Part shown: piece by piece, positions 1 to 9,600 of the stretch
Position numbering within the stretch: position 1 is the stretch's first letter
How the letters are laid out: each line of letters begins with the position of its first letter
Source: Candidatus Desulfarcum epimagneticum
Lineage (GTDB): Bacteria; Desulfobacterota; Desulfobacteria; Desulfobacterales; CR-1
Length of the DNA: 61,918 bases
NCBI GenBank assembly: GCA_900659855.1
Contig: CAACVI010000008.1
Coordinates: 1 to 61,918 of the forward strand
Direction of reading: 5' to 3'
Notes under the pieces: generated by a model
Databases searched by the model: none
The model's input: the letters and a program-made list of their open reading frames with translations, nothing else
Told to the model about the DNA's origin: nothing
Translations under genes and position numbers: made by a program

Positions 1-188
1 TCAAGCTTTACAATATGGTCTTTGAATATCGGCAAAAATTTGATTATGTCGATCTGGTGAAGCCTGATGTCACCGCGATTGATGAGTACCTTCGGGATGC
101 CACAGACTTTGTTCAGCAGGTTCGGGTGTATCTTTTTCCAGCGCCGCCGCAGGATGCCCGCCATTCTGAAGAGGATGAATCTCAATAG
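1..188 (+). CDS. Hypothetical protein, C-terminal 61 residues (cut by window edge)
   Basis: An open frame enters from the left edge (first full codon at base 3) and ends at a TAG at 186-188. The visible tail reads KLYNMVFEYRQKFDYVDL... and ends in an acidic stretch, HSEEDESQ. The residues look protein-like (heptad-like hydrophobics, no stops), but the fragment is too short to assign a family. A small helical HEPN-like protein is possible, but that is a guess. A palindromic element starts 2 bp after the stop. Confidence 0.5.
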   Translation, partial: KLYNMVFEYRQKFDYVDLVKPDVTAIDEYLRDATDFVQQVRVYLFPAPPQDARHSEEDESQ

Positions 189-190
189 TA

Positions 191-350
191 AGGGCTCACT
201 CAAAAATAACTTTACATTTTGGAAGCCAATTCATCCTGTCTGACTGCGTTATGAAAACTCGGTATATCCCGATATGCCTCAAGTTTTCACGCCTTGTCAG
301 ACAGGCGACTTAACTCCCAAAATTGTAAACTGATTTTTGAGTGAACCCCT
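191..350. repeat. 160-bp near-perfect palindromic element (MITE/REP-like)
   Basis: The two ends are inverted copies: the left end begins AGGGCTCACTCAAAAAT and the right end, read on the other strand, begins AGGGGTTCACTCAAAAAT. The arms continue to pair inward (CCTGTCTGAC against CCTGTCTGACAAGG, GAAAACT against GAAAACTT). The whole unit could fold as one long hairpin. It lies between two genes and contains no ORF. It resembles in size and design, but not in sequence, the elements at 16830, 20616 and 53718. Confidence 0.7.
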
Positions 351-466
351 AAGAACTCAATCCGACCCCCGGCAAAGATTTGTCGCCTGTATAATCGGCG
401 CTGAGGTGAAATTTTCCGGCATGTGAGCTTGTTTGCCGACAATGATTTGGCGGGGGCATAAAAGAA

Positions 467-994
467 TCATGCGAAACAGGCTTCATCCGCGTTGTTCAGC
501 CACTCCGAAGGGGTTAAGGAAATGGCGTTCGGCTGTGTGATCTTATTCCGTTTGGCCGGAATTTCTTTGAACAGATTAATCAATCCGTCGCATATCAAAA
601 GATCGGACCGCTCGAAAGCGGATGAGATATAAATGGAGCGCAGCAAACGATCATAGGCTTCGCCTATTTCTTTTTTCCCGTTTTCCCATCTGGACAGGGT
701 GGACGGGGAAACCCCCAGGACCCGGGCCAGCTCTTTGGATTTAAGGCCAAGGTCTTTTCGCAGAAATCTGATCTCATCGGGTTTTAAGAGGGCCTTTCGA
801 TCCTTGCAGATATGAAGGCCGATAAAACGATTCAGCTTCCGAAGGCCCGGTATGGCCGCATAAGATTCGCCGCAGTCCGGGCAGCGGTATTGTGTGATCC
901 CAAACAGCGCCACGTCAAGCCCGGACTCGTCGTAATGATATGGCTCATTTTCAACAATCTCGGTATCCACTCCGCATAAGCAGCATTTTTTCAT
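467..994 (-). CDS. YgiT/MqsA-type zinc-finger HTH regulator (antitoxin-like)
   Basis: 175 residues. The N-terminus carries two CxxC pairs (CCLCG near residue 5 and CPDCG near residue 39), as in the YgiT/MqsA zinc-binding domain. Residues about 72-120 form an XRE-type helix-turn-helix (LGLKSKELARVLGVSPSTLS). MqsA proteins neutralise MqsR-type or DUF4258 toxins and repress their own promoter. No toxin gene is recognisable next to it: 995-1445 has no supportable ORF. It is therefore an orphan antitoxin or a stand-alone repressor. Family call is solid, partner unknown. Confidence 0.8.
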   Translation of the reverse strand: MKKCCLCGVDTEIVENEPYHYDESGLDVALFGITQYRCPDCGESYAAIPGLRKLNRFIGLHICKDRKALLKPDEIRFLRKDLGLKSKELARVLGVSPSTLSRWENGKKEIGEAYDRLLRSIYISSAFERSDLLICDGLINLFKEIPAKRNKITQPNAISLTPSEWLNNADEACFA

Positions 995-1445
995 TGTCTC
1001 AAGCCTCCAATCAGCCCAGCGCGGTGATGATCACAGCCGACATTCGACCGATTATGGCCGTCACAACGCCGCCGAAGTCCCCTTCAAGGTTTTTCGTACC
1101 CGATGATGCCCGAACCTCTGAAACAAACGGCGTGCAAATCGCCGCACACGGCTCAAATTGAATCCGGCGTCTATTTCCTTTCTTCCCTTTTCCGCACTCA
1201 ACGGTTCCTGAAAAAATTTGCCAGACCGGCTCAACGCCCCGGCCTCATACCCATATCGCTGGTATCGTATCAATCGCACGGCTTCGGCCATGACGTTGAA
1301 TTCCGAAAGACCAGAGCCTGCGGGCAAACCATCCCTATTTCGGGACTGGATGTGATGGTCTATGGGAACGCCATCGGGTCCCTCGGGCAATCCGCGATCC
1401 CGTCCCGGGCATCATTCACTGTTCAAGCTTTGAGGCCGATATGCT
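995..1445. other. 450-bp stretch without a supportable gene
   Basis: Several open frames exist on both strands here (for example 1061-1390 on - and 1103-1486 on +), but their translations are rich in Arg, Pro and Ser with no recognisable motif and no ribosome binding site. They mirror each other on opposite strands, as expected in GC-rich non-coding or decayed DNA. The cognate toxin of the adjacent antitoxin-like gene would be expected here and is not visible. Confidence 0.4.
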
Positions 1446-1688
1446 TTATTTGTGAGCATCCTTGTCTTGGCTTTTTACTTTTCTAAACTCCCAAAGACAC
1501 AAACATAAAAAAAACGCTAAAGAAAAATAGAATGCCCTGAAAATGCCTTCGGCAAAAAATATTGACCATGGAACTGGATCTATAGAAGGTATCGAATACT
1601 TAGTAAAACCAATTTTTTCATCGATTAACATAATCGTAAATGCTATTAAGGATCTATAGAACGGTTTCAAAAAAATGTTCTTTTTCAT
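1446..1688 (-). CDS. Small membrane protein, possible RHS immunity protein
   Basis: About 80 residues from the ATG at 1688; a GTG nine bases earlier is an alternative. Two hydrophobic stretches are visible, near residues 12-25 (SLIAFTIMLIDEKIGF) and 50-68 (IFRAFYFSLAFFLCLCLW), so it is probably an inner-membrane protein. It lies on the same strand 35 bp downstream of the RHS gene's 3' end. That is where a cognate immunity gene normally sits for polymorphic RHS toxins. The immunity role is inferred from position only. The local AT content is higher than in the flanking genes. Confidence 0.5.
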   Translation of the reverse strand: MKKNIFLKPFYRSLIAFTIMLIDEKIGFTKYSIPSIDPVPWSIFFAEGIFRAFYFSLAFFLCLCLWEFRKVKSQDKDAHK

Positions 1689-1722
1689 GTCTACCACATT
1701 AAAGTTAAAAATGTTCGCAAGC

Positions 1723-3243
1723 CTACTTCCTGTTCAGATTAAAATAATTCTCGGGACGTTGTGTGATATCTTTAACTAATAGCATAGTGCTTATCGGACC
1801 ATCCGGCGGAGTAGGTGGTATTTCTCCAAAATGCGATAATATAGCAGAACCTAACTCCTGGGCGTAAGGCGCCCACCGATCAGCGGTAGCCATGGCAAGC
1901 GGATAGGCTTCAACCACAACCGAGTATCCCCATATCGCCGATTCTGCGACAGTTAAAGTCACAGCCGCTGAATTCGCCAATTCCGGCATTCTGTCTAATC
2001 CTCCGGCATGGCCGGTCAACCATCGCGCGTGTTTAGCCGCTTCCTCAGGGGATCCGGATTTAAAATAATCGTCAAAAGAATATTCCCCCTCTCGATCCTC
2101 AGTGAGCCAATCAGTCATCTCTTCATTTATCTCATGCCCAGCCCAATTAAACAGATATCCAAAAGCCGCTGTGCGAGCCCCCTGTGCGAATCCATCGCCA
2201 AAGTCGCCTCCCTGCGCAGAGGATGCCATGCCGCCGGTCACGCCTCCTATGGCGGAATAAGACGCGAATTCGGTGAAAAACCTGCCTTCCGACCCCATCT
2301 TCCCCATAGTTTCTCTAAGAATACCACTCCCGCCAAACAACTTCAAGGCGCCATATTTTGCCACCCCGGCTGAAAAGCCGTTTATCAGCATGTTCTGCCC
2401 GATCATACTGGAATCGGCTCCTGTTATCAGGCCATTAGCCCCTGCGGAAACCACTCCTGCGGCGGCATGTATACCGGCCCGCGCAATATCTCCCAATCTT
2501 GCGGAAATGTCGCCTGCAAAACCAAAGATTACAGCCGAAACAGCCCCGGTGATCATGCCCTCAAGAATATCCCCGCCGCTTATCGCCGCCATCACCCCGC
2601 CGAATATGGCGCCTCCGACTGCGCGGATGACCGCATCAAAAAACTGTCCGCTCGGATCAGTATACTGCAAGGGATTGTTCAAACAGTAAGTGTAGCGGTT
2701 AAAGCTCTGGCTGCTGTAGGGGTCCTGGATGAAACCGTCAGGCGACAGGAACCGGCCGATCTCAGGATCATAGACCCGGCCGTTCATGTGGATGATCCCC
2801 ATATCATCGATATGCTCATGGCCGGTGAATCCCCGGTTTGTGAAGGACAGGGAAAAATCCACAGACTGCCCGTCCAAAGACCGGGGGCTTCCGAATGGCG
2901 CGTAGGCCATTTTTTCCTCCACGTCCCCAAGGCCGTTTGTCACCGTGTCGATGCTTCCCAGGAAATCCCGGCGCATATACCGGGTCTCGTCCGGCGCGTT
3001 CCCGATTTTTTTGTGGACGGCCGCCAATTGTCCCTCGGCGTAAACAAAGTATTTGTGAACATCCTGGCCGTTTTCGGTCACTTTCTCATAATCCTTGCCG
3101 ATATACACGGTCACGCTTTCGGCGACCCCGTCCCGGGTCACGGTCTTTTTGTATCTTGCCCGGTCCGGCCCGTAGAAAAAGGCGTTTTTAAGATCCCCTT
3201 TTGTAAACAGAGACGGCTTGTCAAAGGACGTCCAGTCAATCAA
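1723..3243 (-). pseudogene. RHS-repeat core protein, 5'-truncated, with variable C-terminal region
   Basis: 506 codons remain. Residues about 20-60 resemble YD/RHS repeats (KNAFFYGPDRARYKK). Residues about 135-200 are the classic RHS-associated core (NRGFTGHEHIDDMGIIHMNG, GRVYDPEIGRFLSPDG, YTDPSGQF). RHS proteins are normally over 1000 residues with many upstream YD repeats and a secretion signal; all of that is missing. The frame opens from a TTG at 3243 directly beside tandem short repeats, so the 5' part was probably lost. The C-terminal ~300 residues (Gly/Ala-rich, then an acidic and aromatic tail) would be the polymorphic toxin tip; I do not recognise its class. A small membrane protein follows. 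Confidence 0.7.
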
Positions 3244-3248
3244 GCATT

Positions 3249-3289
3249 ATTTACCTGTCCCCATATTTAATTTACCTGTCCCCATATTT
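3249..3289. repeat. Two tandem copies of a 20-bp repeat
   Basis: ATTTACCTGTCCCCATATTT occurs twice with a 1-bp gap. A related CGCCTGTCCCTATAAA is at 3571. They lie exactly between the broken 5' end of the RHS gene and the broken 5' end of the fragment on the + strand, so they mark the rearrangement point. Confidence 0.7.
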
Positions 3290-3290
3290 T

Positions 3291-3536
3291 TTTCCTATCT
3301 GGCCTTGGGAAAAAGGAGCGCAAAGGATCGTCATAGAGCTGAAAATCAAATATGGCGAGCTTGAGCGGACAATCAGCGCGGGTCTTGAGCAAACTTTTGA
3401 ATATATGGATAAATGCGGCGCCGAAACCGGCAATCTGATTGTTTTCGACCGGGACGCGGAAAAAACGTGGGATGAAAAAATTTTTCAGCGCAAAGAGAAT
3501 TATCGGGGGCGCATGATTGATATTTGGGGGATGTGA
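3291..3536 (+). pseudogene. C-terminal fragment of an AAA-ATPase-like / PD-(D/E)XK nuclease protein
   Basis: An 81-codon open frame ends at TGA 3534-3536 and has no start codon of its own. The translation contains GAQRIVIELKIKYGELERT, EQTFEYMDKCGAETGNLIV and FDRDAEKTWDEKIFQRK. This is the typical end of the nuclease domain in the DUF1703 family (AAA-ATPase-like plus PD-(D/E)XK), including the catalytic IELK strand. The 5' part is missing and the break coincides with the tandem 20-bp repeats. It belongs to the same family as the gene at 27657, which lacks precisely this nuclease portion. Confidence 0.75.
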
Positions 3537-3593
3537 TCACGTTTTTTATCCACACACCCTATGGACTTGATTCGCCTGTCCCTATAAACGATA

Positions 3594-3634
3594 AAAAAAC
3601 GCCGCTCCCGGGAAATCCCCGAAAGCGGCGTTTT
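3594..3634 (-). terminator. Intrinsic terminator of the giant secreted-protein gene
   Basis: Read on the - strand, AAACGCCGCT and AGCGGCGTTT pair across a 17-nt loop, followed by a run of seven T. It lies 24-64 bp downstream of the stop codon of the 2768-residue gene. Confidence 0.85.
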
Positions 3635-3657
3635 GGCCGATGAGTCCGGCGGGCCGT

Positions 3658-6600
3658 TTAAGGCGCGGCCGGGGATTCGAGCAGGGGTTGGGACGGCGCG
3701 TCATTCGACGCGTCGCTTCCGGGCCGGGAGACCCGAAGGACCCGGATGTTAAAGCGGGCCGGCGCGCTTTGGTCCTCGCCGCTCCGGTCCTTTCCGCCGC
3801 CGTCTTTTAAGACCGCGGTCACAGACGTTTTCCCGCTTCTGTTCCGACGGGGCGTGAACGTGAGGGTCCCGCCGGAAGAGATGGCGGGCTGGACCGCGAA
3901 CAAGGACGGACGCGAGGCTTTGACCTCAAAATGAAGTCTTTGCCCCGACTCGTCGGCCGGGCCGGCGCTGATTTGTCTCGCCCAGTTTCTCAAAACCCGC
4001 CTTCCGGCGCTCTGCCGGACCCGGATGTCGGCGCCTTTTGAAAACGACGGCGCGTCGTTCACGGAACGAACCGTGATTCCAAACGTCACAGGCGCGCTTT
4101 GATCCACGCCTTCGTTTTCCACTCCCCCGTCGTCCCGGGCCCGGACCGTGACCCGCGCCTGTCCGTTTTGATCCAAAGCCGGGGAAAAGATCAAAACCCC
4201 GTCCGGGGAGATGGAGGGAGGCGCGGAAAAAAGCCCCGGACTGCTTGTTGAAACCACTGTGAATCCAACCGTCTGGTCTTTTTCGTTTTCAGGCCCCGGG
4301 CGGATGTCCTGGGCCCAGTCGGAAAGCGGGATTCGCCGAATTCCGGCGTCCTCGTCCACGGTCTGGTCCAGGGCCGAAAAAGACGGCGGATCGTTCACCG
4401 GACGGGCCGTGATCGTAAACCGGACCGGCGGCCGGCTTTCATCCGCGTCGATTCCGCCGTTCTCCACGCCCCCGTCGTCCCTTAACCGGACCGTCACATT
4501 CGCCGTCCCGTTGGCGTCGGGATAAAGCGCGTAGGTCAACCTCCCGTTTTCGTCCATGGCCGGCGCCTGGTGGAAAAAGTCCGGGATGGCCCCCGGCGGC
4601 GCCTCCCGGTCATGGGCGAGCACAAACGAAAGCCTCTGGCCCGATTCGTCCCCGGGGCCTTTGGCGATCTCAGACGCCCAGTTTTCAACGACCTGGGCCC
4701 CTGAGTCCTCAATGATATTCAGGTCCGGCCCCCTGACAAAGGACGGGGGATCGTTCACGGGCCTCACGGTGACAGAGGCCGAGGCGCTGTGGGCGCTGTA
4801 AGGATGATACTCCCCGTTTCCAGACACGTCCGCCGTTCTCCCGGCCATGCCTTTGGTCTTGTCCCAGGCCCGGAAGGTGATTGTCGCATCCCCGTTCCAG
4901 TCCGAAAGCGGAACAAAGCGGATTCGGTCGGACGCTTCAAGAAGCCGGGCCCTTATCGGGCTCGCCGACACAAAGGCCGTCCAGTCCCCGCCGGGGCGGC
5001 GGTATTCCCACCGGCCCCCGTCGCTGTCCGCCGAGATCACGGCCATGCCGACAGCGTCGCCCTCGGGGTCCGACGCCCCTTGCAGAAAGCGCGAAACCAA
5101 ATCCCCGGAACTGTCTCTTTCATCCTCCGGAATCGGGGAAAAGGCCCGGGCGCCCCCCGGCAATGACGGCGCGTTGTTTAAAAAAACCGGCGCTGAAAGA
5201 CCGGCCAACAGATTCTCATTGCCCGCGTCATCCACCGCCGTGGCCGCGTACTGAAACCAGGCCCCGGCGTCCGCGCCCGCGTCCATATAAAAGGCGTTTG
5301 GGGCCCCGGTCCGCTCTCCCGCGGGCGAAAGCCCGTCCAGAACCGCGAGCCTTTCCCGGGAGGCGCCTTTGATTTTGTAAATCCGGTACCGGGCGAAGTC
5401 CCGGTCCCGGGAAGGATTCCAAAACACCCGGACGGCGTCATAGACTTTCGAGCCCGGGGTTTTGGCCAAAGCCGCGGCAATCCCGGTCACACGCTCCGGC
5501 GGGGTGGTGTCTTTGATCCTCTCCCCCAGTTCCGTGAACGGGCTTTGGCTCCCGTCCATATCCATGGCCCGGACCCGGGCGTATATGACGCCGTCTGAAA
5601 AGGCGTTCATGGGAATCTCAAAGGCGTTTTTCGTGGTGTAAAAATCCATCTCCGGGGACGACGAGTCCCGCCGGCCCCCCTGGACATGGTAAAAACGGGT
5701 CCGGTTGTCCCCGGCCGCCTTTCTCCACGACACCCCGACCGGGTCCGGGGACTTGCTTTTTCCCGAAAGACTCACAACCGCCACAGGCGCCGGAAGGGCC
5801 GAAGGGCTCTTTCCGCCGTTTACCAGGGCCATCAGCTCACGGGCCTTTTCCAACTCCCCTTTGCCCAAAGCCTCCATGACCGCCGAGTCCATCCAGGCCC
5901 CGGCCCCGGCCTGAACCCCCGCCCAGTCGATTGTGTCATTGACGGGAACCAGATGGGGCTTGAATTCGCCGTCCAAAATGGCCAGCTTGCGCCCGTCGTC
6001 CGAGAAATCAAAATCATGGATTCCTTTGTCAAACCGGTAAAGCTTCATCCACAAAGGAAACGCCTTTTCCCCGGATATCCACGACGCGTAAAAATTTCCG
6101 CCGGCGTCCGACGCCGTGACAAAGACCATGCCCCCGGGGCCGTGAAACAGATCAAACTGTCCCGGGGAAAAGGACACGATCCCCTTTTCCATGTCAATGG
6201 CTTTAAAAGACGGCCATATCTTTTTCCACGCCGCCGAAGAAGAGGCGGAATAAAACAGCTCGTTTTTCCCATTGACCGCGATCATGCGCTTTGCCTCCAG
6301 GGGAAGCAGCTCTTTGAGAGCGCTTTCCCCGGCCGATGCCGGACGGGGGTCCGGGATCATGCGCCAGCTCCAGGCATAATCTCCCGTTGTGACGCCATGA
6401 TTCGGGTCCCTGAACTCGTGGATCTTTCCCGAATCGTCCAGCGCCCAGACCATGCCGTCTTTTCCGGACACCATGGAGCCGATCTCCCGGTCCCCGGCAA
6501 AGGGGCCGTAATCCGGAAGCCCCCACCATGTGCCCGACCCCTCGCCGGCCCGGGCGGATTTGAAATCAAGATGGCCCCCGTCCCACCAGCCGAACCACAT

Positions 6601-9600
6601 GGAGCCCGGGCCTGTTCCGATTCCCCCGTAACGCTTGTTCTGGCAGCTGTCCGACGTGTCGCCCATGTCAATGGCAAAATAAAGCGACGGGTCCGAAGAC
6701 TCGGCGGGCACGTACGCCCGGGCCGCGTATCCCGAAAATCCCGACGCCTCCGGGCATCCCTTCACCCGGCCGGTCAGGTGATACATCCGCTTTTTCGGAT
6801 CGTTGGCAAGGGCGAATGTCCCGCCCCCGAACTTCACATTGAAAAGACGCAAATCCTCCTGACGGGAAATCCTCACTTCGTCGCAGTCGTTTCCGAACCA
6901 GGACTTGAAGGCTTTCCCCATCGACCCGAAGAGGTTTTTCATAAATTCCCCGGGCGAGGTGAACAGCTTTTCCGGGGATTTTCCCGCCTCGCCAAAGGCG
7001 TCCCGGATGTCGGAAATGGCGCTTTTAAACGCCTTGACCGCCGATTCCCCGGCTCCCCTGAAATCGCCGTTGAAAATCCGCAAAGCGGACTTGAGCGCCT
7101 CGCCCCCGGTCTCAGTCGCGGCTTTCTCCGCTCTGTCCAGGACTTCCCCGGCGGCCCCAAGCGCCATATCTTTGCCAAGCATGCCCTTATTGATCAGCTC
7201 CGGGCCAAACGGAAGAGCCCGGACAGCCTTCTCCAGCTCCCCCCCCTTCATGGCCGCGCCGGCCAGCGCCTCCACCTGATCGAAAGTGAACTCTTCCGCC
7301 TCGGTCAGACGGCTGTTCACGGCCTTCTGGATATCGGACGTGTCCAGACCCCACTTCCCCCCCAGCTCCGCCATGCGCACAGCCACGGCCAGTCGAAACA
7401 TCCGGGACAGGTTCCGCATGCCCTCTTCCGGGTCGTCCAGACTCTCCAGGACCCGCCTCAACGCCCCGAAGTGCAGGCGAACCCCTGTCAGGTAAAGGCC
7501 GTGAATCTCTCCCTCCAGGAACGAGTTCCCGGGATCGGTGGCCAGACGGCACAAAAAACCCGCCAGACGGTTCTTTTGACCATCTTCATCCTCCAGCTCC
7601 GCCACCGAACAGTAGGTCTGATCCGTGATCATCATCAAAAGACGGATCAGATCAAAGGTCTGCATGTGGCCGCCGGACAAAAAGGTCTCCGGCCTGGCCA
7701 TGCCCGACGACCCGGTCAAAGCCCCCGCCGCTTTATCCGCCGCGGCCCGGTGAAGGTCCCGTTGCAAAGACGCCAGCGCCTCGGACAGCTCGCGGCTGTT
7801 GAAAAGCGCCTCGGTCTTTGTCAAAAACAGATGCGTCGATTCAGCGGCCCCGGACGCCTGGGGATAACTTTTTTCCAGCTCTTTCAAAAACACCTCAAAG
7901 TAAACCTCGGCCAGAATTTTTTGTATCTCCATCAACTCCGGCAGCAGATTCCCCGCCTGATCGGCTAGGTCCAGAGTCTTTTTTTCCTCCTCGGTTAAGT
8001 CCTTGTAAGAATCCGATTCCCGGACGGCTTTAACCTTCGCTTGGATCACGGGCCCTAAATTCATGGAAAATCCCGGCGTCGCCGGACCGGCCAGGGCCTT
8101 CATGGCCACATTCGTCATAAAGCCGGAAATAAACTGATCCATGGAAAAGGAAAGCGCGTTCGCGGCCATGGCGTTTCGGGTCTCCAACAGGGCCGCCGCG
8201 GCCCGGGCCATTCCATTGAAAATTCCCTCGAACGGTCCCGGGGAGGGCAAAGCGGCCACTTTCGATTTCGGTTTCGAGGCGACTTCCCGGGTCTTTTCAA
8301 GGGCCTGGGAGGCCCGCCCTTCCATTTCGGCGCTTAAACGCGCCTCCCCCAGCGCCGCCCTTTCGGCGGCCCCGGCCCGGGCCGCCGGGCGCAAATAGGT
8401 CCCCGTCCTGGCCATCCCTCCGGCGTCGGCCAGGGGCTGGGCCGCCATTTCCCGCCCGGCGGCCCCTTCGCCCGCCCTTGTCCCGGCCCCGGCCCTGGAC
8501 CCGCTTTTTCCCTTGAATAAATAAGCGGCCCCCCCGAGGATGGAGATGAAAGTGGCGGTCGCGGTAACCGTCGGGAGCAGGATTTTAGAGGCGCTTTCCC
8601 CGGCGTCCTTTTTCCCCGCTTTTGACGAATCATCGCCCGAGCCCTGGCCGGCGCTTGAACCTCCTGAGTCGGCGGTCCCCGCCCCTCCCCGGCCGCACGC
8701 CGAAACCGAATTGAGCGCCGAAAATCCGTCGGCCGAGGAAATGGAGCCGTTGAGGCAGGCGTTTTCATGGCCCCGGACCGTGATATTTTTGCCCACCGTG
8801 AAGTTCCCGATATCATAGACCCCCGGCCCCAGGACGATGACCCCGCCCGACGGGACGATCTCCAGAGCCGTTTCAAAATCAAGGCCGGCGATTCCGTCCG
8901 CGGACACATAAAGCGTGTCGTCGGTGACCTGTATGTTTCGGTTGAAATTCACATAAGCCCCGCCCAGGGGAACGGAAATCCACACGAGCAGATGGTCTCC
9001 CAGTTTGATCCTGGAGCCGAAATTCTCCGGAACGGCGAATGAAAACCCGTTTTCCGGCGTATAGACGACCTGTTCATCCATCATCTCATAGGGCTGCGCC
9101 AGCGCCCGGCCCCGGTCCGCGTGAAGAATCCGGACCCGGGCCCGGGAGTCGTCAAACAAAGGCCCGTCGCTTTTGAAACGAAACGCCAGACCCCCGGCCT
9201 TAAAATCCGAAAGCTTGAGAAACTCGCGTTTGAAGCGCATGAAGTCCCCGGCCCTGATCACCTCCACGGCGTCCGTGTAGCCCAGGGTCTCCTCAAATGA
9301 AGAGACGTCCGTGACCGGCTGTTTTGAAAACGCCACGCTGAATTCATCTTCGGGTTTCACGCCGTATTCAAACGACGGGTCGATGGCCACCGTGAAATCA
9401 TGGGCCAGATCGGAATGGCTCATATGGGGAAAGTCGTCCCCGCCGGCGGACAAAGGCTCCATCCTGCGCGCGGCCGAAACCCGGTCCGGGACGATTTTTC
9501 TGGAAAACACCGGGTAGGAATGCCGAACCTTGCCCCCGGCGTCTTTGACCCGGTGCCAGATGATCATATGGTCCGGGAAAGGGCCGGCTCCCATGCCTTT

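Noticed and set aside
1061-1486. Overlapping ORFs on both strands next to the MqsA-like gene, possible toxin
   Set aside because: Neither matches MqsR or DUF4258. Both are compositionally like non-coding GC-rich DNA.
5686-7968. 760-codon open frame on + inside the giant gene
   Set aside because: It is the antisense shadow of a GC-rich coding sequence: Arg/Pro/Gly-rich, no ribosome site, no motif. The - strand frame has a signal peptide and clear domains.
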